Notes under the pieces: generated by a model
Seen by the model: the letters and a program-made list of their open reading frames with translations, nothing else
The model's database searches: none
Told to the model about the DNA's origin: nothing
Assembly: GCF_000812025.2 (NCBI RefSeq)
Contig: NZ_JWJE02000035.1
Coordinates: forward strand, 1-40,597
Direction of reading: 5' to 3'
Length of the DNA stretch: 40,597 nt
Source: Bacillus thermotolerans
GTDB taxonomy: Bacteria; Bacillota; Bacilli; Bacillales; Domibacillaceae
Made by a program: the position numbers and the translations under genes
Shown: piece by piece, positions 8,924 to 17,658 of the stretch
How positions within the stretch are numbered: position 1 is the first letter of the stretch
Layout: every line of letters starts with the position of its first letter

Positions 8924-9223
8924 GAGCTAAGTTAAATTCATAAAGCAAATTCAGGAAATGGAGCCGTCTATATATTGGAGGGGAAGGTGCCGGTTCGAGT
9001 CGAATGAAGAGGGTTACATAACGCGATGACTCGATTATTTTCTGTTTTCTTTGGCAAGAAGATCCATCAGTCATCAACCTTTTGATCAGGTATATTGAAA
9101 AAAACTGTTTGAAAATTAGTAATATTCGTCTTATCATATATATGTTGTACAATCAACAAAGAGCATATTTGTTTTTTGTAAAAATTATTCATGGACGTCA
9201 AAACTGGATAGGGGAAAGTAAAA
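8924..9223. other. 300-base intergenic region before the hybrid kinase gene
   Basis: No gene is convincing here. The minus-strand frame at 8883-9152 has no ribosome binding site and overlaps the end of the membrane protein gene. Near the kinase gene a TACAAT (9148-9153) sits inside a short inverted repeat, TGTTG and CAACA (9143-9158), which could be a promoter -10 covered by an operator. A GGTTCGAGTC string near 8990 resembles a tRNA T-loop, but no cloverleaf surrounds it. Confidence 0.4.
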
Positions 9224-11938
9224 ATGAAATTTAAAACGAAGCTCTATATAGGGTTTGGATTTCTTTTTGGGCTATTTATTACTTCCTATCTCGTATTTAT
9301 ATTTGTTATGGAACAGCTTGATAAAAATACGGGGGAAGTGGTAGACAATTATGAGATGCTTTACTTAGCGAATACAATAGAGAGTCAAATGGGAACATTT
9401 AGCAGGGAGTCGATAGGAACGATTGCAGACCCGCCGCCAGAGCTGGTAGATCAGCTAGACAAGAATAAGGAGGAAGCGATTTCCAATATTCACAAGGCTA
9501 TTGCTGCTCTTGAAAGACTTGATAGCCGTGAAAGTTCCCAAGAGCTGATTCAGAGGCTGAAAGAGATGAGTGAAACATATGAAGCCATAGAAGAAGAGGC
9601 AGATCAGCTGAGAGCAGAAGGGAATATGGAAGCCTTAAAGACTCTTTATTGGTACGAGGGGCGCTCGGCGAGAGAAGAAATGATGGAAGTAGCAAAGGAA
9701 CTGCAGGTCCTTCAGCAGCAGACCGCAGCAGAAAAGCTGAATCAATCGAGTGATATGTACAGTCTGCTTAAGAAAATGATTGTTATTTATGCTCTTGTCG
9801 GATTTGCTATTGGTGTCGGCATGGCGATTTGGACGATGAGAAGCATTACTGGAAACTTAAATAAAGTGACGACTGTAATGAATAAAGTAGCTTTCCGGAA
9901 ATCAAATAAGTGGCCGCGTATCGATATCAGCTCGAAGGATGAAATTGGTGATATTGCTGTCGCGTTCAACGAGATGGCAGGAACGCTGGAGGCCCATGCG
10001 AGAGAGGAAGAAAAGCTGAAGCATGCGGCAGAAGAGCAAAGCTGGCTGAAAACGAAGGTGGCTGAAGTGGCTACTATGTATCCTGGAATAGATAACCTTG
10101 AAACATTGGCCCAGCGCTTTATTACAAAGGTCACACCAATGGTTGGAGCTTCGTATGGCGTTTTTTATATAAGGACAAGCGTGGACGGAGAAGAAACATT
10201 CCAGAAGCAGGCTGCTTATGCTTATAACCATGAAGACCCGGCTAAGGACAGCTTCCGCCTTGGAGAGGGGATTATCGGTCAGTGTGCACTGGAGAAACGC
10301 GCCATGCTGATGGATCATGTACCCGAAAATTATATTCGTATTACATCTGGACTTGGCTCCGCTTCCCCGGCTAATGTACTGGTTGTTCCAGCCGAGTTTC
10401 AAGGGGAGGTATTAGCTGTCATTGAGCTTGCCACCCTTGAACCGTTTAAGGAGGGAGAGAAGCAGCTCCTTAAAGAGGTTATGGGCGGAATTGGTATCAA
10501 CATTAAGAGCATTATGAGACATATGCAGATAGAGAAGCTTCTTGAAGAATCCCAAAGCTTAACAGAAGAGCTTCAGCTGCAGCAGGAAGAACTGCGGACA
10601 GTGAATGAGCAGCTGGAGGAGCAATATGAAAACTCCGAGCAGAAAACAAAAGAATTAGAGAAAATAAAGCTCATACTTGAGGAAAAGGCTCAGCAGCTAA
10701 CGCTTAATTCTCAATATAAGTCAGAGTTTCTTGCTAACATGTCTCATGAACTGAGAACACCATTGAACAGTCTTCTGATTCTGGCTCAAATGTTAGCTGA
10801 GAATGCCAGTGGGAACTTAACTGATAAACAAGTAGAGTATGCCAAAACTATTTTCTCTTCTGGAAATGATCTCCTCCGCCTTATTAACGATATTCTCGAT
10901 ATAGCGAAGGTCGAAGCGGGCAAGATGGAGGTTATCTTTGAGGATGTCAACATCAAGGATGTCCAAACCTTTGTCGAAACACAATTCGCCCCATTAGCGA
11001 GGGAGAAAGGCGTTCAGCTGAGTGTTCAGCTTGCAGATGAATTGCCGGAAACTATTTACACGGACAAACAGCGCCTGCAGCAGGTGCTGATGAATTTATT
11101 ATCTAATGCATTTAAATTTACGCATGAAGGCATAGTGTCCTTACGTGTAGAAAAGGCTCAAAACAAGGCAGCAAGAGGTCCTTATACGGAAGCTGATATT
11201 GCCTTTATTGTGAAGGACACAGGCATCGGCATTCCTAAACATAAACAGGAAGAGATATTCGAGGCGTTCAAACAGGCTGATGGTACAATAAGCCGCAAAT
11301 ACGGAGGAACTGGCTTAGGACTCTCCATTAGCCGTGAGATTGCTCATTTGCTGGGCGGTTCCATTGAGGTGCAAAGTGCTGAGCATCAAGGCAGTACCTT
11401 CACACTGCGTGTACCGCAGGACCAGCCGCATCAGCAGCCGGAGCAATCAGCTGCATCAGCCGAGGTGGCGGCCGGTTTACCTCCTCAAATAGAGGAACCC
11501 CCGCCGATAAAGGAGAGCCATGCAGCAGGCAGCGAGAAACGGTCAAACAGTAAGACTGCTCTGCTGGAAGGGAAGAAAATTTTAATCGTCGATGATGACA
11601 TGCGTAATATTTTTGCCTTAACGACAGCTTTGGAAAGTTACCATGTTGATGTGCTGTTTGCTGAAAACGGAAGAGAAGGCATTGATATGCTGAATGGAAA
11701 CCCAGACATTGATCTTGTGTTAATGGATATTATGATGCCGGAAATTAATGGGTTTGAAGCTATCCGCCTGATCAGGAAGCAGGCAGAGTTTGAACAGCTG
11801 CCTATTATTGCACTCACAGCCAAAGCAATGAAGGATGACCGTAAGAGATGCATTGAGGCTGGAGCTTCCGATTATATTAGTAAGCCGGTGAATTTAGAGC
11901 AGCTTTTCTCAACCATGCGTGTCTGGCTGTATAGATAA
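9224..11938 (+). CDS. Membrane hybrid sensor histidine kinase (HAMP-GAF-HisKA-HATPase-REC)
   Basis: This 904-residue kinase has TM1 (about 7-29), a helical extracellular sensor (30-183), TM2 (184-206), HAMP (207-260), a GAF domain (about 285-440) and a coiled coil (445-505). The H-box is FLANMSHELRTPLNS with phospho-acceptor His508. The ATP-binding domain contains NLLSNAFKFT, DTGIGI and GGTGLGLSI. A Pro/Glu-rich linker leads to a C-terminal receiver (about 785-900) with ILIVDDD and phospho-acceptor Asp835 in LMDIMMP. The layout recalls RsbK, the hybrid kinase of the Bacillus cereus sigma-B pathway. That regulator is controlled by a CheR-like methyltransferase, and one is encoded directly downstream here. 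The signal sensed is unknown. GGATAGGGGAAAG precedes the ATG. Confidence 0.92.
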   Translation: MKFKTKLYIGFGFLFGLFITSYLVFIFVMEQLDKNTGEVVDNYEMLYLANTIESQMGTFSRESIGTIADPPPELVDQLDKNKEEAISNIHKAIAALERLDSRESSQELIQRLKEMSETYEAIEEEADQLRAEGNMEALKTLYWYEGRSAREEMMEVAKELQVLQQQTAAEKLNQSSDMYSLLKKMIVIYALVGFAIGVGMAIWTMRSITGNLNKVTTVMNKVAFRKSNKWPRIDISSKDEIGDIAVAFNEMAGTLEAHAREEEKLKHAAEEQSWLKTKVAEVATMYPGIDNLETLAQRFITKVTPMVGASYGVFYIRTSVDGEETFQKQAAYAYNHEDPAKDSFRLGEGIIGQCALEKRAMLMDHVPENYIRITSGLGSASPANVLVVPAEFQGEVLAVIELATLEPFKEGEKQLLKEVMGGIGINIKSIMRHMQIEKLLEESQSLTEELQLQQEELRTVNEQLEEQYENSEQKTKELEKIKLILEEKAQQLTLNSQYKSEFLANMSHELRTPLNSLLILAQMLAENASGNLTDKQVEYAKTIFSSGNDLLRLINDILDIAKVEAGKMEVIFEDVNIKDVQTFVETQFAPLAREKGVQLSVQLADELPETIYTDKQRLQQVLMNLLSNAFKFTHEGIVSLRVEKAQNKAARGPYTEADIAFIVKDTGIGIPKHKQEEIFEAFKQADGTISRKYGGTGLGLSISREIAHLLGGSIEVQSAEHQGSTFTLRVPQDQPHQQPEQSAASAEVAAGLPPQIEEPPPIKESHAAGSEKRSNSKTALLEGKKILIVDDDMRNIFALTTALESYHVDVLFAENGREGIDMLNGNPDIDLVLMDIMMPEINGFEAIRLIRKQAEFEQLPIIALTAKAMKDDRKRCIEAGASDYISKPVNLEQLFSTMRVWLYR

Positions 11939-11951
11939 AGAAAAGGGTAGA

Positions 11952-12803
11952 GTGACGAACAGGATGAACAATAAAATCGAAGCGGAGAAAGAGCTGGAAA
12001 CTATCGAAATCAATTTGTTGCTTGAGGGAATTTATCGCTACTATGGGTACGATTTTCGTAACTATGCAGGCCCCTTTTTAAACAGGAGAATCTGGAATCG
12101 AATGCGTGCTGAGAATATTGCCACCATTTCAAGCCTGCAAGAACGCGTTCTTCATGACCCCACCGCGATGAAAAAGCTTTTTCGCGACTTCTCAATTAAT
12201 GTAACGGAAATGTTCCGTGACCCCGGTTTTTTTCTGGCGTTTCGCACAAAAGTCGTTCCATACTTGAGAGAGCAGCCGTCGATTCGTCTTTGGCATGTCG
12301 GCTGTTCGACTGGGGAAGAGGTTTATTCTATGGCTATCCTCCTGCACGAGGAGGGATTATATGAGAAAACAAGGATTTATGCGACGGACATGAATGAAGA
12401 GGTGTTAAAAGAAGCAGAGAATGGAGAATTCCCTCTGCATAGAATGCAGCTGTACACGAGGAATTATTTAGCGGCAGGCGGGACGACGGCATTTTCTGAG
12501 TATTACTCGGCTAAAGATAACCATGCTGTATTCCATCCCTTCTTAACGAAGAATGTGGTGTTTGCCCAGCATAACTTAGCTACCGATCGCTCATTTAATG
12601 AGTTTCACGTAATTATTTGCAGAAACGTACTAATTTATTTTGATAAAATCCTCCAGAATCGTGTATATCATCTGCTTCACAATAGTTTAAGTCCGTCGGG
12701 GATTCTTGGTTTAGGGAGCAAAGAAGGGATAAAATTCGCAAATATTGTAAATTCATACGAGGAAGTTGATCCGATTGAAAAACTATATCGAAAGATCAAA
12801 TGA
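11952..12803 (+). CDS. CheR-type SAM-dependent methyltransferase
   Basis: It should transfer methyl groups from SAM to glutamate side chains of a partner protein. The 283-residue product has the CheR N-terminal helical domain (YYGYDFRNY near 25-40) and the catalytic domain with HVGCSTGEEVYSMAI (SAM-binding loop), ATDMNEEVL and ICRNVLIYF. No chemoreceptor or other chemotaxis gene is nearby. Its position between two histidine kinases suggests that one of these, most likely the upstream membrane hybrid kinase, is its substrate, as RsbM methylates RsbK in Bacillus cereus. I start it at GTG 11952, after AAAAGGG; an ATG at 11964 is possible. It begins 13 bases after the kinase and overlaps the next gene by 38 bases. 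Confidence 0.88.
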   Translation: MTNRMNNKIEAEKELETIEINLLLEGIYRYYGYDFRNYAGPFLNRRIWNRMRAENIATISSLQERVLHDPTAMKKLFRDFSINVTEMFRDPGFFLAFRTKVVPYLREQPSIRLWHVGCSTGEEVYSMAILLHEEGLYEKTRIYATDMNEEVLKEAENGEFPLHRMQLYTRNYLAAGGTTAFSEYYSAKDNHAVFHPFLTKNVVFAQHNLATDRSFNEFHVIICRNVLIYFDKILQNRVYHLLHNSLSPSGILGLGSKEGIKFANIVNSYEEVDPIEKLYRKIK

Positions 12804-14841
12804 GTTAGTATCAACGACAGTTAAATCATTAGAAAGTGACGAGGGAGCGCCAGGTTCCCGCCATTCAGGGAAGGTTAACATTTTACTTGTTGATGACCAT
12901 CCTGAAAACCTATTAGCCTTAGAGGCAGTGCTTCAGTCTCCTGATTACCGCCTAGTGCGCGCTTCATCGGGGGAAGAAGCGTTAAAATGGGTACTTAAAG
13001 AAGATTTTGCCGTCATTCTGCTGGATGTTCAAATGCCGGGACTAAATGGATTTGAAACAGCCAGGTTAATTAAGACGAGAGAGAAATCCAAGTATATTTC
13101 TATTATTTTTATAACAGCTATTAACCAAACGACGGAACACATGTTAAAAGGATACAGCTTAGGGGCAGTGGACTATATTATGAAGCCCTTCCATCCGGAA
13201 TCTCTTAAGCTAAAGGTGAAGGAATTCGTAAAAATCCACGAGAATCAAGAAAAGATTCAGCGACAAAGTGAATTAAAGAGCCAGTTAGAGCTGAAAGAAG
13301 TAAATAAGAAGCTGGAGCGGGCTACATCTGATTTAAAAAAGAATGAAGAATTAGCGAAAGTCATCAATGAGACGCTGCTGGATACAATTGTTACCTTTGA
13401 CGCAGAAGGTTATATTCTTTCTGTCAATCCAGCGGCACAAGGGATGTTTGGCTATTCCATGGATGAATTGATCGGACAGCATCTTTCCCTTTTGCTGCCA
13501 AAAGCATTTTTTCTGCCAACAGACTATATAAAGAAACGGACAGGAAAGGTATTGGAGGAATTGGCTAGACGCAAAGATCATTCCAGCTTTCCAGTAGATC
13601 TCCAGATTGGCGAAGCCCAAATAGAGGACGAGCGTCTTTTCGTTTGCTCCATCCGTGACACCACAGCGCGCAAAAAACTAGAAGAAGAACAAAAAAATCA
13701 ATACAAGCTGCTCGAGAAGTTAGTGGAGGAACGGACAAAGGAACTGAGGGAGGCCAATAAAAAGCTGCAGGAAGAGGTAGAAGAGCGGCAAAAGATAGCC
13801 GAAGATTTGCGGGCATCAAGGGAGCACTTTTACAAGGTATTTCAATCAAGTCCTTGCCTTATTGCCATTCGCTCACTAGAGAACGGTGCTTATATAGATG
13901 TAAATGAGAGCTGGCTTAAATATACAGGTTATAAGTATGAAGAAGTGGTTGGGCAAACTAACGATCTTCCAAATGTGCGGGCAAATGATGGACAGATAGG
14001 AGAAAGTCCAGTTCAGTTAGATACAGAAGAACCGATCTCGAACATGAAGATCCATTATGAAATGAAAACAGGAGAAATCCGTCAAGGCTGGCTTTCAACA
14101 GAATCCTTTGAGATTCGAGGGGAGAAGTGCGCCCTTATCGTCATTACAGATGTAACGGAACGAGTGGAATTAGAGAATCAAGTAGCTCGCCTAGATCGCT
14201 TATATCTAATCGGTGAGATGGCGGCAGGTATTGCCCATGAAATTAGAAACCCCATGACCACAGTTAGAGGATTTTTGGAATTATCCAAAAGCGACCCGGC
14301 GAACTTAACTCCCAAATTTATTAGTTTAATGATAGGTGAACTAGATAGAGCCAATTCCATCATCACAGAATTTCTCAATTTGGCTAAAAATAAGGTTAGC
14401 CATAAAAAACTACAGCCATTAAACTCCATCATTGAAATGCTCCATCCACTGATACAAGCAGAAGCCTTGCGAACGGGAAAAACAGTCTTACTGGAATTAG
14501 AAGATTGTGCAGAATTATATTTGGATGAAAAGGAAATCAGCCAGTTGATTTTAAATTTATCATTAAATGGCCTGGAAGCAATGAAATCTGGGGGCACATT
14601 AACAGTCAAAACCTATATGGAAAAAGAAGAAGTCATATTAGAAATTGAAGATGAAGGGAAAGGGATTAAACCGGAACACAAGGATACTATTGGTACACCA
14701 TTTTTTACTACAAAGGATACGGGAACCGGACTTGGCCTAGCTATTTGTTACAGTGTGGCTGAGCGGCATAATGCTAAACTAGACTTTACGACAAGTGAAA
14801 AGGGAACAACCTTTCATGTGCGGTTCAGTCGAGCTTATTAA
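12766..14841 (+). CDS. Receiver-PAS-PAS histidine kinase
   Basis: This soluble 691-residue protein begins with a receiver domain (about 37-155: ILLVDDHPEN, phospho-acceptor Asp87 in ILLDVQMPG, and a KPF motif). A helical linker, PAS1 (about 200-310), a coiled coil (315-350) and PAS2 (355-470) follow. The kinase core has MAAGIAHEIRNPMTTVRGF with His491, DEGKGI, and TKDTGTGLGLAI. The H-box is closest in style to sporulation kinases of the KinA/KinE type. There is no membrane segment, so it probably receives phosphate at its N-terminal receiver from the upstream kinase or senses a cytoplasmic ligand. The start is uncertain: TTG 12766 overlaps cheR by 38 bases behind GAGGAAG, and TTG 12775 is an alternative. 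A terminator follows. Confidence 0.9.
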   Translation: MIRLKNYIERSNELVSTTVKSLESDEGAPGSRHSGKVNILLVDDHPENLLALEAVLQSPDYRLVRASSGEEALKWVLKEDFAVILLDVQMPGLNGFETARLIKTREKSKYISIIFITAINQTTEHMLKGYSLGAVDYIMKPFHPESLKLKVKEFVKIHENQEKIQRQSELKSQLELKEVNKKLERATSDLKKNEELAKVINETLLDTIVTFDAEGYILSVNPAAQGMFGYSMDELIGQHLSLLLPKAFFLPTDYIKKRTGKVLEELARRKDHSSFPVDLQIGEAQIEDERLFVCSIRDTTARKKLEEEQKNQYKLLEKLVEERTKELREANKKLQEEVEERQKIAEDLRASREHFYKVFQSSPCLIAIRSLENGAYIDVNESWLKYTGYKYEEVVGQTNDLPNVRANDGQIGESPVQLDTEEPISNMKIHYEMKTGEIRQGWLSTESFEIRGEKCALIVITDVTERVELENQVARLDRLYLIGEMAAGIAHEIRNPMTTVRGFLELSKSDPANLTPKFISLMIGELDRANSIITEFLNLAKNKVSHKKLQPLNSIIEMLHPLIQAEALRTGKTVLLELEDCAELYLDEKEISQLILNLSLNGLEAMKSGGTLTVKTYMEKEEVILEIEDEGKGIKPEHKDTIGTPFFTTKDTGTGLGLAICYSVAERHNAKLDFTTSEKGTTFHVRFSRAY

Positions 14842-14857
14842 GCAGGGAACCATGAAC

Positions 14858-14889
14858 AAAAAAGCCGGGCGACCGGCTTTTTTGTTTTT
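14858..14889 (+). terminator. Terminator of the three-gene signalling module
   Basis: AAAAAAGCCGG and CCGGCTTTTTT form a perfect stem over GCGA and are followed by more T. Confidence 0.85.
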
Positions 14890-14933
14890 TTGCAGGCATA
14901 GTATATGAACGGAAGGTGTCATAAGGAGGGAAG

Positions 14934-15077
14934 CTACTCTCCTTTTGTTTGAATCACTTGTGCGTGCTGACCAGACTTGTCCTGCATTTTCTTTCCCTTA
15001 TTTCCCTCAAAGTTAGTTGGCGGTGATCCAGTATGATTTGAAGCATAATGGTTTCTGCTTTGTTTCGGTTTGCTCAT
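14934..15077 (-). CDS. sspN: Small acid-soluble spore protein N-like
   Basis: This 47-residue gene lies in an apparent gap. The translation begins MSKPKQSRNHYASNHTG and ends in GNKGKKMQDKSGQHAQVIQ then TKGE. The GNKGK-MQDKS block and the N-terminal NH.G motif match the SspN family, minor SASPs made in the forespore. GGAGGG lies nine bases before the chosen ATG; another ATG two codons upstream would be only three bases from it. It is convergent with the signalling module and divergent from the catalase gene. A sigma-G promoter is expected, but I could not define one confidently. Confidence 0.82.
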   Translation of the reverse strand: MSKPKQSRNHYASNHTGSPPTNFEGNKGKKMQDKSGQHAQVIQTKGE

Positions 15078-15250
15078 GGTCATGATCCCTCCTTTTCGTT
15101 TATAGGATGTGCCGAGTAAAGAGAATTATGAGCTAAACCTCTTTCTCAAGGTTCTAGAAGAATGCCTTCTACATGAGGCACTAAGTATAATGGAAGGAGC
15201 ATGAGCATGAGCAAGAGAAAAAGGGGTATGATGCTAAAAAGGAGGCCGCT

Positions 15251-16177
15251 ATGAATAGTGAATACGAGAAAACACAACTAGCAGCTGAGTCAGTGAATGC
15301 CATTGAAGGGATCATGGGAGCCTTCCCAGGGTATAGAAGAGCGCACGCTAAAGGGGTATCCTACAAGGCTGTCTTCACACCAAATGGCCAAGCCTCTTCT
15401 CTCACGACAGCTCCTCATTTACAAACGGCACAAATACCGGCCATTGTTCGCTTTTCCAATGTAGCACCAGATCCGACTTTATCAGATGCTTTGTCGCCAG
15501 CTAAAGGGTTGGCGGTTCAATTCCAGCTTCCAAACGGTGAAATAACGAATATTGTTGCCACCACGGTGCCTTTTTTTATTTCAAAAACGCCAGAGTCTTT
15601 TGTTTCTTTCCTCAAGGCGTTAAGGTCAGGCAAGAACGGACGGCCGAACCTTCGAGCTTTAGTGAAATGGCTAACGAAATATCCAGAAAGCCGCTCGGTA
15701 TTCAGGATATGGAAGGAGCTAAAACCACCGCTCAGCTTTGCGCAGGGCCGCTATCACTCCATTCACGCCTTTTATTTTGTCAACCAGGAGGGTCACCGCC
15801 AAGCCGTTAAGTATATACTCGAACCGGAGGCAGGAGAAGCAGCCATGTCAAACCTAGAGGCGGCAGGGAAGCCGGAAGATTATTTTGAACAAGAGCTGGA
15901 GAACAGGCTGGCGTCTGATATGGTTCATTTCCGGTTAAAGGTTCAACTTGGAAAGGAAACGGACCCAACAGATGATCCAACAAAAGAATGGCCAAAAGAG
16001 AGAAGAGTATTGATGATTGGCCGTCTTTCTATTCAAAAGGAACGTGCTGCGGGTGAAGAGTTGCTTTTCGATCCCACTGTTTTGCCAGAAGGAATTAAAT
16101 GCTCTGAAGACCAAATTTTGCAATTTCGACGGTTTGCCTATGAAGAGTCTTACCGCCGAAGAAGCCGAAATAGTTAA
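15251..16177 (+). CDS. Catalase-family peroxidase-like protein
   Basis: This 308-residue protein belongs to the short, minimal catalase family. It has the N-terminal signature GYRRAHAKGVSYKAVF (distal His region), the core IVRFSNVAPDPTLSDALSPAKGLAVQF, FYFVNQEGHRQAVKY, and the C-terminal helix RRFAYEESYRRR, whose Tyr is the likely proximal heme ligand. Such proteins bind heme and usually act as weak organic peroxidases. AAAAAGGAGGCCGCT precedes the ATG. It is monocistronic with a strong terminator. A TATAAT at 15186-15191 may be its -10, but there is no good -35 beside it. Whether it disproportionates H2O2 efficiently cannot be told from sequence. Confidence 0.82.
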   Translation: MNSEYEKTQLAAESVNAIEGIMGAFPGYRRAHAKGVSYKAVFTPNGQASSLTTAPHLQTAQIPAIVRFSNVAPDPTLSDALSPAKGLAVQFQLPNGEITNIVATTVPFFISKTPESFVSFLKALRSGKNGRPNLRALVKWLTKYPESRSVFRIWKELKPPLSFAQGRYHSIHAFYFVNQEGHRQAVKYILEPEAGEAAMSNLEAAGKPEDYFEQELENRLASDMVHFRLKVQLGKETDPTDDPTKEWPKERRVLMIGRLSIQKERAAGEELLFDPTVLPEGIKCSEDQILQFRRFAYEESYRRRSRNS

Positions 16178-16187
16178 TAGAGAGAAG

Positions 16188-16225
16188 AATAGGCAGAGAG
16201 CAGATCACTCTCTGCCTATTTTTAT
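16188..16225 (+). terminator. Terminator of the catalase-like gene
   Basis: A perfect 13-base stem (AATAGGCAGAGAG and CTCTCTGCCTATT) closes a seven-base loop and is followed by TTTTA. Confidence 0.85.
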
Positions 16226-16388
16226 TTCATTTATGTTACAAATATTTAATAAGTATGACAAAAGAGAAAAAGGGTGCAAAAGCAGTCGATTAGTGACGAA
16301 GAAATAATTAGTAAAAAGATAAATGTTTTTAAGCTGCTAATGAAGGTAGCTTTTCATATGAAAATATAACAGACGAAGGAGAAGGTGT

Positions 16389-17618
16389 ATGAAAAAAAAC
16401 GTCACGATTGTCATGCTGATCTTTTCTCTTGTGATTTCTTCATTTAGTTTTTATACGTCCGCAGAGGCGAGCGGCTTTGCGGATGTTCCCAGCCGAGCAG
16501 CAAAGGAAGTCAATTATTTAGCTGAAAGAAAGATTGCTAATGGATTATCTCCTTCTGTATTTGGAGCAGAACAAGCGGTTACTCGAGCAGAGGCAGCTGC
16601 ATTCATCGGCCGTGCGCTGCAGCTAAACGGCACAAAGCGTTCCACAAGTTTTAAGGATGTATCCTCTGGCAATTTTGCTTCCGGCTATATCCAGTCAGCA
16701 GTAGAAAGGGGAGTTTTATCGGGGTATGATGGAGGGTATTTCCGGCCAGAACAGAAAGTGACCCGCGGGGAAATGGCTGTGATGATTTCAAAGGCTTTCG
16801 GATACCCATACGGGGGAACTTTAACAGGAGCAGCAAGTGCTCTTATGTCAAGAGGTATTGCCAATGGCATGGAAGACGGCACATTTGGAGCTGGTCAAAG
16901 TATTCTTCGTGTTGACTTTGCTGTATTCTTGGCACGTACTATGAATCCTGCCTTCCGGGTAAAGAGCACATCGAGCTATACTCAAGTAGCTCCAAGCGTA
17001 ACGAATAAGGTTGATCCGCGGCTTGCCAGTCAGGTGGTTATTCTCGACCCAGGACATGGAGGAAAAGATCCCGGTGCGGTCGGTTTTGGGCTGAAGGAAA
17101 AGGATGTCGTGCTTGATACAGGCTTAAAGGTGAATGAACTGTTGAAGAAAACGCCTCTGCAGGTTCACATGACCCGCACAGGTGATACGTTTCCATCTTT
17201 ATCAGACCGGACAAATTTCGCCAAAAGTAAAGGCGGAGACTTGTTTTTAAGTATCCATGCTAATGCTTTTAATGGATCAGCAAACGGAACGGAAACCTTT
17301 TACTATTCAAGCTCAGCGACGAATCAATATGTATCTGACAGCAAGCTCCTGGCAGAAAAGATTCAGCGGCGCATGTTGATGGCTTGGAATTTGCAGGATC
17401 GAGGGGTTAAGCAAACAAGCAAACTGTATGTGCTCAAGTACAATGATATGCCGGCTGCCCTTGCTGAACTTGGTTTTATTGATCAAGAGAGCGATAACCA
17501 GAAGCTAAAGTCTGAGTATTGGCGTACAGCTGTTGCAAAAGCAATTTATTACGGCATCATTGATTACTATAATGCAAAAGGTTATGAAGTAGACGCTCTT
17601 TACAACGTAGCGAAATAA
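16389..17618 (+). CDS. SLH-domain N-acetylmuramoyl-L-alanine amidase
   Basis: A secreted wall hydrolase that cuts the bond between muramic acid and L-Ala in peptidoglycan. The 409 residues comprise a signal peptide (cleavage near SAEA at about 27), three S-layer homology repeats (about 29-72, 87-130, 138-178) and an Amidase_3 catalytic domain (about 216-400). Zinc and catalytic residues are visible: H223 in LDPGHGG, E237 in LKEKD, H290 in SIHAN and E360 in LAELGF. SLH repeats bind pyruvylated secondary wall polymer, so the enzyme should stay wall-bound. GAAGGAG precedes the ATG. It shares a terminator with the convergent exporter gene. Confidence 0.93.
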   Translation: MKKNVTIVMLIFSLVISSFSFYTSAEASGFADVPSRAAKEVNYLAERKIANGLSPSVFGAEQAVTRAEAAAFIGRALQLNGTKRSTSFKDVSSGNFASGYIQSAVERGVLSGYDGGYFRPEQKVTRGEMAVMISKAFGYPYGGTLTGAASALMSRGIANGMEDGTFGAGQSILRVDFAVFLARTMNPAFRVKSTSSYTQVAPSVTNKVDPRLASQVVILDPGHGGKDPGAVGFGLKEKDVVLDTGLKVNELLKKTPLQVHMTRTGDTFPSLSDRTNFAKSKGGDLFLSIHANAFNGSANGTETFYYSSSATNQYVSDSKLLAEKIQRRMLMAWNLQDRGVKQTSKLYVLKYNDMPAALAELGFIDQESDNQKLKSEYWRTAVAKAIYYGIIDYYNAKGYEVDALYNVAK

Positions 17619-17653
17619 AAAATGGCGGACAGGTACTATCTGTCCGCCATTTT
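17619..17653. terminator. Bidirectional terminator between amidase and MFS genes
   Basis: A perfect 14-base stem (AAAATGGCGGACAG and CTGTCCGCCATTTT) over a seven-base loop begins right after the amidase stop and lies six bases from the minus-strand MFS stop. Confidence 0.85.
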
Positions 17654-17658
17654 CTATA

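Noticed and set aside
8985-9005. GGTTCGAGTC resembling a tRNA T-loop
   Set aside because: No acceptor, D or anticodon stems can be formed around it, and no CCA-type end follows.
8883-9152. Minus-strand open frame in the gap before the hybrid kinase
   Set aside because: It overlaps the membrane protein gene, lacks a ribosome binding site and shows no domain.
15196-15220. CATGAG tandem repeats before the catalase-like gene
   Set aside because: Only two to three copies, with no further structure; likely chance.
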